NCBI RefSeq assembly: GCF_030253575.1
Contig: NC_080558.1
Coordinates: forward strand, 3,978,001 to 4,042,000
Direction of reading: 5' to 3'
Origin: Rhododendron vialii
Lineage: Eukaryota > Streptophyta > Magnoliopsida > Ericales > Ericaceae
Length of the DNA: 64,000 nt
Numbering within the stretch: the first letter of the stretch is position 1; each line of letters starts with the position of its first letter. A program made the translations under genes and the position numbers. Below are positions 1 to 12,344 of the stretch, one piece after another. The notes under the pieces are model-generated. The model had not been told where the DNA came from. It saw only the letters and a list, made by a program, of their open reading frames with translations, and made no database searches.

Positions 1-1175
1 AGGATTTATGTGCATTGGTCAAAAGTTTCAAAGGAGGAAAAGGGAAAAGAGAGGACTAGATAGGTCCGCAAAAGGATGGTGAAGAAGATTGGGGTTATAG
101 GTTAGGCGGCAGAGGAAATCAGGAATGGTGATTGGGATAAATCTAAGGTAAAATTTGGAGAAAATGGTATTATTGTCAAAACAAATACTCCTACTATATT
201 AGTAACTTTAAAATCATTTTATTTTTTGAGAATAAAATAGAAACAAGTTGTAACATATGAAAAATGTGTTTATGAAATTAAAGTTCGTGACATTGTTGGC
301 TCCTTAACCGTTGCCCGCTATGCAATTGTTAAGCATTTAGCATGAACAACTCTTAGGATTTATGGAGGAGATGAAGACCGTGAGGTGAGGTGAGGAAAAC
401 AACGTTTTACAATTGTGAAGGGTGTGTGCCCCGGGAAAATGTGCGTGTAAAGAGAAGCTCCCTTCCCTGCCTTTTCAAATTACTATTAAGGACCTCGAAC
501 TTTACACTACTCACCGCAGAACCCCCACCCGTGACCATCGTGAGTCGCATGGATGATATTTAAATAAATTACACTTTTTTTTTTGAGCGACTATACATTT
601 AATAAATTAAGGACATAAGCGTGCAATATTAGTGATTGATCACATAATAATGAAGTGTATTATGACTATTTTTAGCAGTCATAGTTGAAGTTAAATAATT
701 CTCAGGTATGAGAAATTTAATTTCTAACATCAATACTTTCCTAGCTTACGTGATATTAGCTATGTATTAGTACAATCTCAATTTGTTCATATATGTATCT
801 CAAAAAAAAAAAAGGTTTATCATTTATACTTGTTTCATTGACCGGTACTTTTTCTTTTTCTTTTTCTTTTTTTGGTGAAAGTCACTGTAATTATATTAGC
901 ATATTGAAAAATGAGTTGAACTCGCGATTAATTCTTAATATAATGGTGATAAGTATGTCACATACCAATAAGTATTTTAATTACTATGCCGTCATAAGCT
1001 TAGACCCGTATGTTTTTCAATTAAATTGTCTCCTTTACTTATTGGTGTGCTGGCATAGCAGATAAATATATATGTTATAAACTTATAATATTAAATAGCC
1101 CCAAATCATAAAGTCAAAAGAAAAACGAAAATCACAACCATCAGAATAGAAGATCTTCAACAATCGAGATACATG
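1..1175. other. AT-rich intergenic DNA, no gene seen
   Basis: No conserved reading frame or splice-consistent exon series was found. The only sizeable frame (793-1065) is low-complexity Phe/Ser/Lys sequence and does not look coding. The stretch ends at the left target duplication of the hAT-like element at 1176. Confidence 0.6.
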
Positions 1176-1632
1176 TAGGCCTGTCAATGGGCCGGATCCG
1201 ATCCGGATCCGACATGACACAATCCGATCCGGATCCGATAAGACTCAAATCCGATAGTGAGAATCCGGATCCGATCCGAAAATCCGAATCCGATCCGGAA
1301 ACTTTTTTTACTTTAAAAATTTTAGCAAAAAAAAAAATATTTTTTTCAAAAAAATTATTTTCCGAAAAAAAATTTAAAATAAAAAATAAAAATAAAAATA
1401 TAACTTCTTAAACATTTTTTTTTTCAAAATAAAAATTTTACTATTTTTTTTAAAAAAAATAAAGTTCGGATTCGAATTGATAACGGATTTAATCCGATCC
1501 GATCCGGATCCGTATTGAATTACCTGATTCGGATTATCGAATTATTGGATCGATGTTATCGGATTCGGATCCGGATCCGGATCGAATTTTTCGGATCGGA
1601 TCCGGATCGGATCCGGTCCATTGACGGACCTA
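1176..1632. mobile_element. hAT-like non-autonomous element, GATCCG-rich interior
   Basis: The element begins TAGGCCTGTCAATGG and ends CCATTGACGGACCTA, an imperfect terminal inverted repeat. It is flanked by GATACATG (1168-1175) and GATACATA (1633-1640), an 8-bp target duplication with one mismatch, as expected for hAT elements. Both arms are packed with degenerate GGATCCGATCC words facing each other around an A/T-rich centre. It has no coding capacity. Four other elements here share the same kind of ends (14761, 47392, 48413, 60118). Confidence 0.8.
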
Positions 1633-3642
1633 GATACATATACTCAACTAGACATTTGATTTCTCGTATGCAATAGTTGGGTAAATATCTCAATTTCCAT
1701 GAATAATTTATATAATAATGTCAATATATATATGCCCATCCATATTTATTCAAGCCAATTATATATGTTGAGTACTCAACGTCCAGATAAAAAAGTTTTA
1801 ATGTTCAAGGCATGTTTTAGTTTGTAAGATTGTTAACCACAAATTGACTAAATATGTGAAATAGTCTATCTGCACGTCCATTTGTGTGGAAAAAGTACTA
1901 CTCCTCCGTTGCAAGATAATTGTACGTCTTAATTGCACTGTTATCACGCTTTTGAGAAATTGTTTATATATTGCAATTTATAATATATTTGTTTAGGAGA
2001 ACTAAGAAAATTCTATCAGATTCATATGGTATAAAAATTTACTTTAAGTTAATTAATAAAAATGAGTTTTTTTAAGAGGTGCAAATAGTACAACATATAT
2101 GGACAATAATTTTGGGAGGGAGAGAGTAAGTGACTAGATGCATGATTATTGCGTGCATGTATTGATATTGGAACCTCTTTTTGTGTCCAAGCCAAACTTT
2201 TTACCATTGTGAGGATTGAACTGTCATTTCATGAGTGGCTGATTTATGAAATATTAAAATCTCACAACTACTCTTGTCAAAAAAAAAAAAAAAATCTCAC
2301 AACTACCATGGAAAGGAGATCACAAGGGGATGGAGTACTGCTTTGTAAAATTAAATGTTATAATGGACAAGTTGATGAAAGTCTCAGCCTCTTCTTCAAG
2401 GCAATATGGGAGCATTTATAGTGCGTCACATGTAGCTTAATAAAAGTACGTCTTTTATTTTTGAATGGCAAAAAAATTTTCTTTAATATTTGAAATTGTT
2501 ACAAAGACTAATAAGACAAGGAGAACGGCATCGTATTGTATCAAAGCGAACGGAATCCTTATAGCCACGCTCACAAGGTAACTACACGGGTCGTCCCTCG
2601 TTCCACCCCTGAAGGATAAAAGTATGCAATCTGGTTACATAACTGTGTAGGTACGTACTGAAAATTAGATAAAATAATTTAGCGAGATTACACATGAATC
2701 CCACAAAGAAAGCGACAGAGTACTGGAAGAGAATCTCTTCTGATATGATCTTAATTAATAATTAGTCTTCTCTCATTTAGATACATAGGCAACATTTTTA
2801 AGGCCCACTTGCAGATTAATGCATGCAGTACTTCTGACTTGAGGTGGTGGCCGTGTGTATATAAGATGTTTTTTATAATCGGATGTCCAGGTCAACTTAC
2901 GCGCACTTCGACTATCTACGGAACCTTGAAATTAACGACTGGCCAAATCCTCCAATGATTCCAAAGTTCGGAATGTTTCGGTATTTACTGCTGGGAATCT
3001 TGGGTTTCCTTTGAAAACTATTTGTTTTGATATTGCATCCAAAGACTACGACACAAATTTGAAAACATTAGAAAACGCACTCGATCAATCTGTGGTCCAT
3101 TTTCAAAGGTATAGACTGGGACAAACGGGTATCTGTCCATGTTCATTTGACCACTATATTTTGTTTGTCAATTTTAATTGGCTTCAACTCGATAAGATCA
3201 GATCGATCGATGGCGAAGAGCCCGAATACTAGGCGGCGCAATTGAAAAGAATGTACATATAAACTTTCCGGTATGTTTGTTCGATGACACTACTCGTAAA
3301 AGGATTAATTAGTAGCTAGTTTAATAGGATAGGTAATCTCATACTCTATATATGGTATCGACACATTGTGAGATCAATTCCGACGCATGTTTAATCCAGA
3401 CGATAGAGATTCTGACCAAATACGTAATTCAGTGCTCATATTCGATAAACAAATGAGCCTTCAATATATGTACTTAAAATTTGATGATTCAAGCAATGAA
3501 GTTTCTTTGATGGTAGATGGTAAACGTCAATGAAGTTTCTTTGTTATTGGGTCATCTCTTTCAATGAAAGTTTCTTTGTTGGTAAATGGTAAACGTCAAT
3601 GAAGTTTCTTTGTTAACGGGTCATCTCTTTCAAAGAAGTTTC
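1633..3642. other. Intergenic DNA without recognisable gene
   Basis: Nothing coding was recognised on either strand. The short frames at 2149-2421 and 3011-3232 match no family I know and lack splice support. A half-conserved CTCCTCCGT motif near 1900 may be a decayed Stowaway end. At 3490-3640 a roughly 70-bp unit containing AATGAAGTTTCTTTG is repeated imperfectly in tandem. Confidence 0.5.
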
Positions 3643-3773
3643 GAAAAATGACGACCCAGGACGTGTTTTGATAATTAAAATTCGTTAAGGATATTTTCAG
3701 CATTAATAAATATTCTCAATTTGTCCTTGGCGGATATTAATTATAAAAACATGTCATTGGCCGTTATTTTCCC
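3643..3773. mobile_element. Foldback MITE, family CGTGTTTTGATAATTAA
   Basis: A 131-bp near palindrome. The left arm carries ACGTGTTTTGATAATTAA and the right arm its complement (TTAATTATAAAAACATGT), with GAAAAATGAC / GTTATTTTCC at the tips. GAAGTTTC flanks both sides (3635-3642 and 3776-3783), a possible 8-bp duplication, although that word also recurs in the local tandem repeat. A second, closely related copy lies at 11743-11870. Confidence 0.65.
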
Positions 3774-5012
3774 ATGAAGTTTCTTGGTAAAATATAGACG
3801 TCAACGTTCAATTTAGTAAAACTGGATTCAGTTGGTATTTGTGGAATCAATATTCAAAGTCTTTTTTTGGAACATGACAAATTGCATTCAAACCCCAAAG
3901 ACCATACAAGCGATTTCATCGCATAAATAGAAATCAACCAAAAAATACTAATCACTTTTAGGCCCCAATTTTTCCTAAATTTTTGGTAATCTTTTTATTT
4001 TTATATTGTTTTTCATTTTTTTTTCCTGAATTTTTATTAGATTCATGTTATATTTTTTGGATTAATCATCTATTTTGAGAGGAGTTTAAAAAGTAAAAAA
4101 TTATGATTAAAAGCAAAAAAAATCAATGAAGACGAAAATATACCAAATAACTAATGTTTTCGGTATTTTTGTCTTCTTATATGAAAATTTTCAACTTTGT
4201 TTCATATTATTATATTTTTCTGGTTCTTCTTGTTAAAAGAAATGACTAATTTCAAAAATTACTACAAACACCTAAACTAAAAATTACAAAAAGTAAAAAG
4301 AATACTGAAAAAATACCTAACAATAAACTTAAAGAGAATGAGGCCTTTAGACACAACTAGCGATTGAACATTACGATCTGAAATGACACATACTAGAAAG
4401 TAGAGGAAAAACGAGTTAGAAGTAGAAAATGCACGTATCAAAAAAACAAGTAAAGGAGTTCCTTCGGAGACATCCGATAAAATTGGAGAGATACAGAGGA
4501 AAAGAAGTAAAGAGCAAACATCCACCGGGGTTTGAAGTCTAAAGCAACAAAAGTACGAGGGTAGTTACGAGAAATCTCACTAGAAGGAGGACTTCCATAA
4601 TCTCAGAAGTTCGAAATGAAGTCGTTCTTTTTTATGGGGGAAAAAAATCACTCTTTCGAAAAATTATTCAATGGAGCTACTTTGTTGCCGGCTCCCTAGG
4701 CGTTTGAATTTTAAAATTTTTATTTTATATATATCTGAATTTAAATATTATTAATAATTATTTGTGTATAACTATTTATTTTTAATATTAATAATTTTGA
4801 TTTAATTTGATAAAAAAATCAGTTGAAGTGACTTAAGAAAAAAACAAAATAATTGGTATATTTTAACTGTATAAGGTTAGAATCATTTCAACGTATAAAT
4901 ATAATGTATTAGAAAGCAAAAACATTATGATAAAATAAATATGGGTTTCGATAAAAAATATGTGTTTATTAAGCTGGCCCCTCCGAGTTCAAAATCTTAG
5001 CTCCGCCACTGG
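3774..5012. other. Intergenic AT-rich DNA
   Basis: No gene seen. About 3950-4270 has arms rich in poly-T and poly-A words resembling the foldback at 49772-50433, but its ends could not be fixed. The minus-strand frame at 4277-4525 is hydrophobic low-complexity sequence without homology that I recognise. Confidence 0.45.
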
Positions 5013-5149
5013 CTCCTGGGACACCGTCACATGATGTTCCAAACGTTTTTTTCACTACATATGTGTGTGTACTCATCACAAAGTGTACAAAGCTCACACA
5101 AAAATATAGCATAGAAAAATTTGGGACACCATCATGTGGTGCCCCAAGG
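5013..5149. mobile_element. Small MITE, GGTCTTGG-type family
   Basis: Terminal sequences resembling GGGACACCGTCACATGAT and, inverted, GGGGCACCACATGATGG bound about 137 bp. Related ends occur at 26468-26609 and 54990-55138, so this looks like a third short inverted-repeat family in the window. No clear target duplication was found for this copy. Confidence 0.45.
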
Positions 5150-5545
5150 GCATAAAATAATTACTTTGTTCATCCCCATTTGCCAAATATCGTACTCCAC
5201 AGTGTTTTGTTGTCCATTAATTTGATAAAAATATTTGTAAAATCTTGTGTATTGTACGTCTTTCGTTAATTTTTAAATATTTTAATTAAATTATTATTAT
5301 TTGAACAGAAGTACGCTATATATATATATATATATTAAAAATAATAAGAAAAAAAACAAATCAACACGCTGTTATTGATTATTTTCATAAACTCGAATAT
5401 CATTGGTTTCGTGGACGTGTTAAGCAACGAGTAATCTCTCCCCAACACGGCAACACGTATCACTTGTCCGGAACGAGTATACCGTGTTTACCGTGGGGTC
5501 GCGCGTACAATATCCGCAGACTAAATTTGAACGCCGGTGTGGGTC

Positions 5546-5547
5546 TT

Positions 5548-5582
<35 letters not shown>
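5546..5582 (+). promoter_or_regulatory. TATA-like box and CT-rich leader of the HRLI gene
   Basis: TTTAAATA at 5546-5553 runs directly into a CT dinucleotide tract to about 5582, some 130 nt before the start codon. A TATA-like element followed by a pyrimidine patch is common near plant transcription starts. The start site itself is not determined. The CT tract is also a microsatellite likely to vary in length. Confidence 0.4.
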
Positions 5583-5587
<5 letters not shown>

Positions 5588-5708
5588 AGTACAAAGGAAG
5601 CCCCTCGATTCACTCCTCGCATCTCTGTGCGCTGTCTCGATTCCCAGAGAGAGAGAAACACAGAGATTTTAGACAAGGGACAGGGAGAGAGGAAGAGCAG
5701 CAGCATCA

Positions 5709-8700
5709 ATGGCGTTCGTGTCGTTCCTCGGGAGAGTCCTGTTTGCTTCTGTCTTCATACTCTCCGCCTGGCAAGAGTAAGATTTTTCTTTTCGCTTCTT
5801 CACTCTGCTTCTTATCAGATCTCCTTTGTTCGAACTTTTTCTCTCTGTATTCGCTAATGTGTTCAGAATTTCGGTGGCTTATTGTCTGTCGTTCGTGATT
5901 TTGCACCTGCTTGTCAGATTTTAGGGTTTATAGCCACTTTTGGCAAGATTTTTGTTGTGAGTGTTTTTCTTTCTCTCTTTTTTTTTTTGACCAGACGGTA
6001 GAACGTTAGTTTGATAGTTAGTTGGATTACTACAAAGGGTCCAACCGATGCTCCATCAACTCGAATCCACGACCTGAGCGCTCAAATCCAAGGGGAAAGA
6101 TCACTTAGCTAAAGCCTAAGGTCTGTTGTGAGGGTTTACATGGTAGATTTGGGAAGTGGGTAGTCTACTTTATCTTGGATCTTGTTTATTTGAACTGACA
6201 TTGGTTTACCCGTTGAATTTATTAACCTTTTCCGTCTCTAGTTAGCTCTATCACTCTGTTTTTTTAGAGCTAATATATTAGGGTTTCTTGAAATGTGCTA
6301 ACTTAGATGATTTGCAAAATGTGGTTGGGCATTGTATTCAGGTGCAGCTGTAAGATTTTAACTCAGTGGCGACAAAAATATAGTATTAAAGAACATTTTG
6401 TATACAAGACACTATATAAGAAATAGTTTTGGTTGAGAACTTATCTGCCCTACGTACTCACGGATTGAAGTGACTTTTCATCTAGTAGATTTGTACGAAT
6501 GATCCAATATAGACAATATTAAAGGAATATCAAATTAATTATGTGCCAAAAAGTATAAAATTTTGGTGCATCCTGTGGCTGCTCTAGGAATTTAGGTCAC
6601 GGTTTACATTAAGAATGTGAGTCGTAATATAAGCTTCTCGAATCATAACAAAAGAGAAAGTACTGTTTTTTTTCTTCCTATTCTTTTGTTATATGGTCTT
6701 CAGTTGCTCAAAAGTACTTGATTTGTGAATACGAGATGGAACCATTGAATGTGAAATTTAGTGGGTTCAAAGCTCATCTTTGGTTTCTCTTAGGAAAAAA
6801 ATTATTGCAGAGCTTTGAGTCTAGTTTTGTTATGGACTTATTGTTTTTCTGTAGAAACAATTTTTGTCATAAGGTCATCAGAAGAGAGTATGTACTACAT
6901 AATTATGACGTTTATGTGATGCGTCTTCTGGTCTTCACTTTTTTGGATAATTAGTGACGAGGCATAATTAATAATTGAGAGTAAAGTTTTGTTTATGACA
7001 TTGAACTAACTTTATTGGAGTTCTGTTTGGGTTGGCAGCTGGCCATCGTCACATCTGGGGTTTGTAAAGGTTGACCGAAACTTTTGGGAACTGTGGTCGT
7101 TGTTTACTGGAAAGAAAGGATTATGGGGTACCTGGATCTTATGGGAAAATTGAATTCATTGTGAACAGCCAACTTCAGTATCTCTTTTATTGCTTAAATA
7201 AGATTTTATATGCACATATTATTATATCTTTGTTACCCTTCCATTCCCTTGTGCATTTCTGAATTGTCTGTGGGTGTTGGAAATTAGTTGTCTGCTCTTG
7301 TAGTTCTTTGCTTTACTTTCCAAACAGAAATGTTCTCTGTGGTTGTATGTGGAAATTGGAATGTCTATTGTAAGAGTAACGAAGCATTGTTGGGGCAGAC
7401 TTCCTTTTCTATTTCCTTCAAAGTATGGGTCCTCTAAAGTAGACTTGAAAGTGGAGTTTGTTAGCCAACTTCTTGCCCTAGAAGGCATCCGAGGTAATTG
7501 GAGATATTGGGTTCAACTCATATTAGGCAATTGAGCGTTTATAGCTAGTTGGCTACTAGGCACCATCACACACTACGTATAGGGATTGAAAAACATTTAG
7601 CATTGTGGAGATTGTACATGACTCGGATGTACTCATATAACATGAAACAGTCACTTGTTTCCAGTTGTACCAATTGCCGTGTTCACTACGACAATTTGCC
7701 TGCAGCCCCTAGCATTGGTTAGCTGTATTGGTACGACTTTGCGATGTTTTCTGTGCAAAACTTTGTTGCATGTTATGAGTCTCAGTTTAGGAGGATGTTT
7801 TTCCGAAGAAGCTCAATATGTTAGTTGCTTACTAGTTCTGTGTATTGATGGAAATTTACTTGACATAACTTGTTGATACAAGACAAACGAGAAGTTAAAT
7901 TACATAGAGTGCTGTATTTGGTAATTGTCTCGTGTTAATAGATTTGATGCATTTGTGACATGGTATTTTTCTGTCATGGTGACGAGGAAATATTTTCTCT
8001 CACTCTTGAAAACATGAACCTTCTCTGAAAATTTTCCTTCTGGAGGCTTAGAGGGAAATGTTTGCGGCATGTTATTTGTTTATTTGGCTCAAGTTATTGA
8101 TACGGAGATGTTTATGTCTCTATTTTGAACTAACATATTCTGTTCCTGCTTGTAGGTTTAATGAATTTGGCATTGACGGTGGGCCAGCGGCAAAGTCCCT
8201 GACTCCGAAGTTCGATATTTTCACTAAACATGTGTCAGTTCAGACAGGGCTGCAAGTGCCAGAGGTTGAAGTAAGAAATCTTTTTATATTCCCTGATTGC
8301 AATGACCTTAGCCACGTCCTTACAATAGCAGAAATAACCTGAATTGTCATTCACAGATCAAATATCTAGTTGCCGCAGCTATTGGTGTGAAGGCTCTCGG
8401 AAGCCTTCTTTTCGTCCTTGGCAGCTCTCTTGGAGCTTATCTGCTGGTCAGTCTCTCAACCTATTCAGTCTTCCTTCGATATCTAGCCAATCAAATCAAT
8501 TTCCTTGGGTCTTCTAATTATTTTGGAAAATCCCAATAACACCTCACTGGGCTTTTAATAAAGTTGAAGTAGTATGTCAGTATTACTGTATGTAGAAAGT
8601 GCATAGAAGCATATGAAATTCAAAGGGAGGACCATTCATTTATTTTGTTCTTGTGCAGCTTCTGCACCAAGCAATTGCCACTCCACTCTTGTACGACTTC

Positions 8701-8995
8701 TACAACTACGATGTTGACAAGAAAGAATTTGCTCAGCTTTTTGTCAAGTTTACACAGGTCAGCAAATTAGATCCTATCTCCTGAGGAGCGTTGATTTCTT
8801 TGTTCATTTTCCATGCTTGGCATCCTCATGTCCGCCAATATCAGAAGAATCGGAATTGATCGTGTTTTTCTTTTCTCTTTTCCTTTTCTCTTGCAGAGCT
8901 TGGCATTGTTGGGGGCATTGCTCTTCTTTATCGGCATGAAGAATTCGATGCCGAGGAGAATCAAGAAGAAGGCTCCCAAAACTAAGACAGTTTGA
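5709..8995 (+). CDS. HR-like lesion-inducing protein (DoxX-like membrane protein), 5 exons
   Basis: Exons 5709-5776, 8156-8270, 8357-8446, 8659-8757 and 8897-8995 join in phase to a 156-residue protein that starts MAFVSFLGRVLF and ends KKKAPKTKTV. All introns are GT-AG. The protein is mostly hydrophobic, with about four membrane segments: residues 3-20, the region after IKYLVAAAIGVKA, the LLLHQAIATPLL stretch, and ALLGALLFFIG near the end. Its lysine-rich tail suggests a cytosolic end. Length and sequence fit the plant HRLI family (DoxX-like fold), whose founding member causes hypersensitive-like lesions when overexpressed. The biochemical role is unknown and location is probably the endomembrane system. 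The 2.4-kb first intron holds a SINE (5967-6124). The neighbouring dioxygenases match the Arabidopsis arrangement At5g43440-43460 as I recall it. The family assignment is firm; the lesion function is inferred. Confidence 0.93.
5967..6124 (-). mobile_element. tRNA-derived SINE in intron 1 of the HRLI gene
   Basis: Read on the minus strand it has an A-box-like TTTAGCTAAGTG, a B-box-like GGATTCGAGTT about 35 nt later, and an A-rich tail (plus-strand T run about 5978-5989). It is flanked by GTTGTGAGTGTTT (5954-5966) and GTTGTGAGGGTTT (6125-6137), a 13-bp target duplication with one mismatch. At 158 bp it is a short SINE. It lies antisense to the host gene. Confidence 0.8.
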
Positions 8996-10844
8996 GAGAG
9001 AAGGGAATGGGTTCGGGGTTTTTTGTTGTTGGTACTTGGTCTCTCAATGCCATTGTGAACTGGATTTCACTCAAAAACTGAAGGGCTGAGTTTCATATGC
9101 TTTGTAGAACACAGCAGACAGTTCTTGTTCTTCTTTTCCTTTTCGTCTAGGCTTATTTTGACCTTTCAACATTTAGGGTGTGAATTCTGATTCTGGATTT
9201 ATGTGTTTTTTTCTTGGGAATTATTTACCACAGAGTATGAGGAAAAGGTCTGCCTTTACTCGCGCTTATTTGATGTATGGTCCATTTGATTTGGGATAAA
9301 ATGTTTTGGAAAATATTTTTCACGATCATTGAAAAATGAGTTGATTTTGATGAAAATAAATTCTTAGTAGTATTTTTGTAAAGTTGGGTAATTTTTCCCC
9401 GGAAATAAAAGGAGAGTGAAGTGTCTCTTGGTTTGAGAACATGGTTAAAATTGGTATGATGCTTGCCTGATTCAGCATATTAACCAAGTTACAGAGGATT
9501 GTACCTACTGCTGAGGTGGAAATTTGGATAGTGCCAGTAGCATTCGTTACTAATTATTGGACCTTCAATGGAATACCATGCGAGATTGAATGCACGATAA
9601 TTTCACAATGAACCCTACGTGGGTCATTCTTTGTCTTTTAATTGCATTATATTCTTTTGCAAACTTTATCGTACGTCATGCAATATGTTAGTAGTACCAC
9701 GTGAAAATATCACACATTATTGCGAAACTTTACATACTTATTACATGCAACAGAGATAAGTTTGCAATCATCTTATCAACGTGGATCCTACCAAATAATA
9801 AGGTCCACCTGCATTGGGCTATTTTAAAAAAAAAAATTGATGAAAATGAAAATGCTGAATCTGCCTGACATGTTATGCCCAAATGTGGCTTCAACGGAAT
9901 CCCAAGTGATAAGGCAGATTTTGGCTAGACCCATTAAAGTATCCCACTACTACTTTTTTCAATCGATAGAAGAGTTCATTTTTGCATCAGATATGGAGTA
10001 TAAAGTACAAATTCAAGACACTACATCAATTGCAAGAGTTCACGAGACAACCAAACCCAACAATGTAACAAATACAAGAAATAAGCCCATTATAAGGTAA
10101 AGACAAAAAAAAGAAAGAAAGGAAAAGCTCTGTAAGGAAAGAACACTCATACACAGGTGAGAAGACTCGAACTCCTGACTGAGTTCTTGTCAACTGACCT
10201 GGCCCCAGTTGATTAATATCCCACTACTTGTCTCCTGTACTTTTGGTACTTGATCTCTCTAGAAAATCATAAGCAGGTATTGTGGGTTTTTTGAACTCAT
10301 ATATCCCTGTTTGTTATGCTTCTTTGAATGTCTCCATCACTAGTACTCAGTTGCATACATCAATCCTTCTCTAGATTCCGTAATAGCGGGAGTTTGGTGC
10401 ACTGAGCTTGCCCTTTACTAGTACTCAGTTGCCATCGGTTTATAACTGACCCATGAGGCTATTGACAATTTTTTTTTTTTTGGTAATTAGCTATTGACAT
10501 AATTCATAGGGCAGAAAATTACATGAATTCCCCAATTAATTAAACAGCTTAGGCCGAAGGTGTTATAAAGTTGGTTGGCTGATATATACTAATTGATAGG
10601 ATAAAATTACATATAAATATGCAGAAAGCAAAATTAGCATTATGTTTAATCTTTAGCATATCCCGAGCAAAAATCGACTCCGGTCCGTTTTCTTGATCTT
10701 TGAGAGTATTTTTGGTGATTTAATTTTGAGTATGTCGAATAACTCCCAAGTCTATCAAAATCCTTGTGATTTATCCCTGGATTCATTTTTTTTAATTTAT
10801 TATTATTGTTGTTATTATTTTTATTTTTATGGTTTTGAACTCAA
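8996..10844. other. 3' flank of HRLI gene and intergenic DNA
   Basis: The first few hundred bases are the likely 3' UTR. Nothing coding follows; the frame at 9837-10100 is not convincing. About 10140-10205 contains a tRNA-like B-box on the minus strand (GGAGTTCGAGTC), a probable SINE fragment without definable ends. Confidence 0.5.
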
Positions 10845-11104
10845 AATCAGGTTGGAGGAAGCTCCTACGTATCAAGTCTCCTTACCCTCCATTCCCGCCC
10901 GGTTTCTCATTCGTGAGTCCACCTCGGGCCAAAGTAGATGATCGGAACTTTCACCTCGCTCAGAAGAATATCCCATAAAAACAAAAAAAAATTGCTAGGT
11001 CATCAATAGTTGTGTGAACAGATTTGTTTGGAAAAATGGATAGCAGATATAGTTTGAGACTTCAAACCGTCAACTTTTTATTGAGCAAGTCTTATTTGTT
11101 CATG

Positions 11105-11675
11105 GGACTCGGGTTCTTTACCGTCCAAATTTTGGACCGGACAAGACAGTCTATATATGGATCATACATTTGTTGTGCGCCACCAGGACCTCAAACCAAA
11201 CACACGCGCGCGTGAATCAAACACGAGAGAAACACAAGTATTTCCGAGAGAAAATTTTCACTAAAGAACTCTCACTGAAGGCGAAAGATAAGCGTCCCCA
11301 CACCGGAGCTCACACTCAACTCACAAATCTGGTTCTCTCCCTCACCACAGCTCTCACTCCCTCACAGCGCTCTATTCCACTGTGAAAAACGCCAACCAAT
11401 TACAGGAGAATCACACAACCCAACAAAAGGCTCTCATTTAAATTTTAACGCCTCTGATTTCCTCTTCTGATCCCAGCTGCTGCCACTACAAATTTTAGAA
11501 GATAAGGCCTTAATTTGTGAGCCAATATAATCAATGATTCGTATTCGCTCAAAAAACTCTAACCGGTAAGAGTTCAGTCTCAAAGCAAATCCTAACCGTT
11601 AATCGTAGCAATGAACAATTCAGATTTGAACTGTCTCATCCAGTCTAAATTAAGGACCGGAGAGGATCCAATTCC
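11105..11675. mobile_element. Inverted-repeat DNA element, probably Mutator-like, absent from unit B
   Basis: The left end GGACTCGGGTTCTTTACCGTCC pairs with the right end read inversely (GGAATTGGATCCTCTCCGG). Matching continues through GGACCGGACAAGACAG versus GACTGGATGAGACAG, giving terminal repeats of about 40 bp. Flanks TTGTTCATG (11096-11104) and TTGTTTCTG (11676-11684) agree at 7 of 9 positions. Unit B reads straight across this point near 18440. No transposase coding was seen. Confidence 0.6.
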
Positions 11676-11742
11676 TTGTTTCTGTATCCTTAAATGATTG
11701 ATTGTCAGAGCATCTTTGGCCGTTGCTCCTTTTTTCTTTTTT

Positions 11743-11870
11743 TTGGAAAATGACGGCCAATGACGTGTTTTGATAATTAATATCCGTCAAGAACATTTTC
11801 AGCATTAACAAATGTTCTTAGTTCCTTGGCGGGTATTAATTATCAAAACACGTCCTGAGCTGTCATTTCC
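11743..11870. mobile_element. Foldback MITE, second copy of family at 3643
   Basis: Arms GGAAAATGACGGCC and (inverted) GGAAATGACAGCTC enclose ACGTGTTTTGATAATTAATA and its complement. The matching region of unit B (about 18465) lacks it, and T-rich sequence flanks both sides, so it inserted after the duplication or was lost precisely from B. Confidence 0.7.
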
Positions 11871-12271
11871 CCCCCTTTTTTTTCCCACTTAAACTAAAAA
11901 ATTGAGTAAAACCTCTTCAAAACCCGTTCCTCTCGTTAACTCAAAATTATACCAAAGTGAGTTTTACTCAAATTTTAACTTAAATTTAGGGGGGCTTAAT
12001 TCCTTGCTAAAATTTTAGAACACTGCTATTTGGCTCCAAATTTACAATTACACCATTACTAAAGCTTTTACGTACTCAATTTTTTTTTGTTTAGATTTGG
12101 AGTTGTCGAATTCGGAGTGCTTCAAGTCAAATGAAGCATTTGCTCAAATATTTACTCAAACTCGAGTAATGATCACTGCTAGCCCGGACATTTGAATTGC
12201 CCAAATCCAACCTCATGCTTTGTTACCCACCTACTATTAAGTCGTATAACAAAAAACAACAACATACAACT

Positions 12272-12272
<1 letters not shown>

Positions 12273-12340
<68 letters not shown>
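12273..12340. repeat. Compound (CA)n(TA)n microsatellite
   Basis: A CA tract (about 12273-12298) is followed directly by an uninterrupted TA tract to about 12340. It lies in the A-specific block upstream of dioxygenase A. Confidence 0.95.

Positions 12341-12344
<4 letters not shown>

Noticed and set aside
793-1411. Two open frames, one Phe/Ser-rich and one built of DPDPI/SDSE repeats
   Set aside because: The first is low-complexity; the second is the translation of the GATCCG word array inside the hAT-like element.
5484-5906. Overlapping frames around the HRLI first exon
   Set aside because: They are out-of-frame or antisense shadows of the CT-rich leader and exon 1; the spliced model from 5709 explains the locus.
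10141-10205. Possible tRNA gene
   Set aside because: Only a B-box-like word and a weak A-box; no acceptor stem, probably a retroposon fragment.
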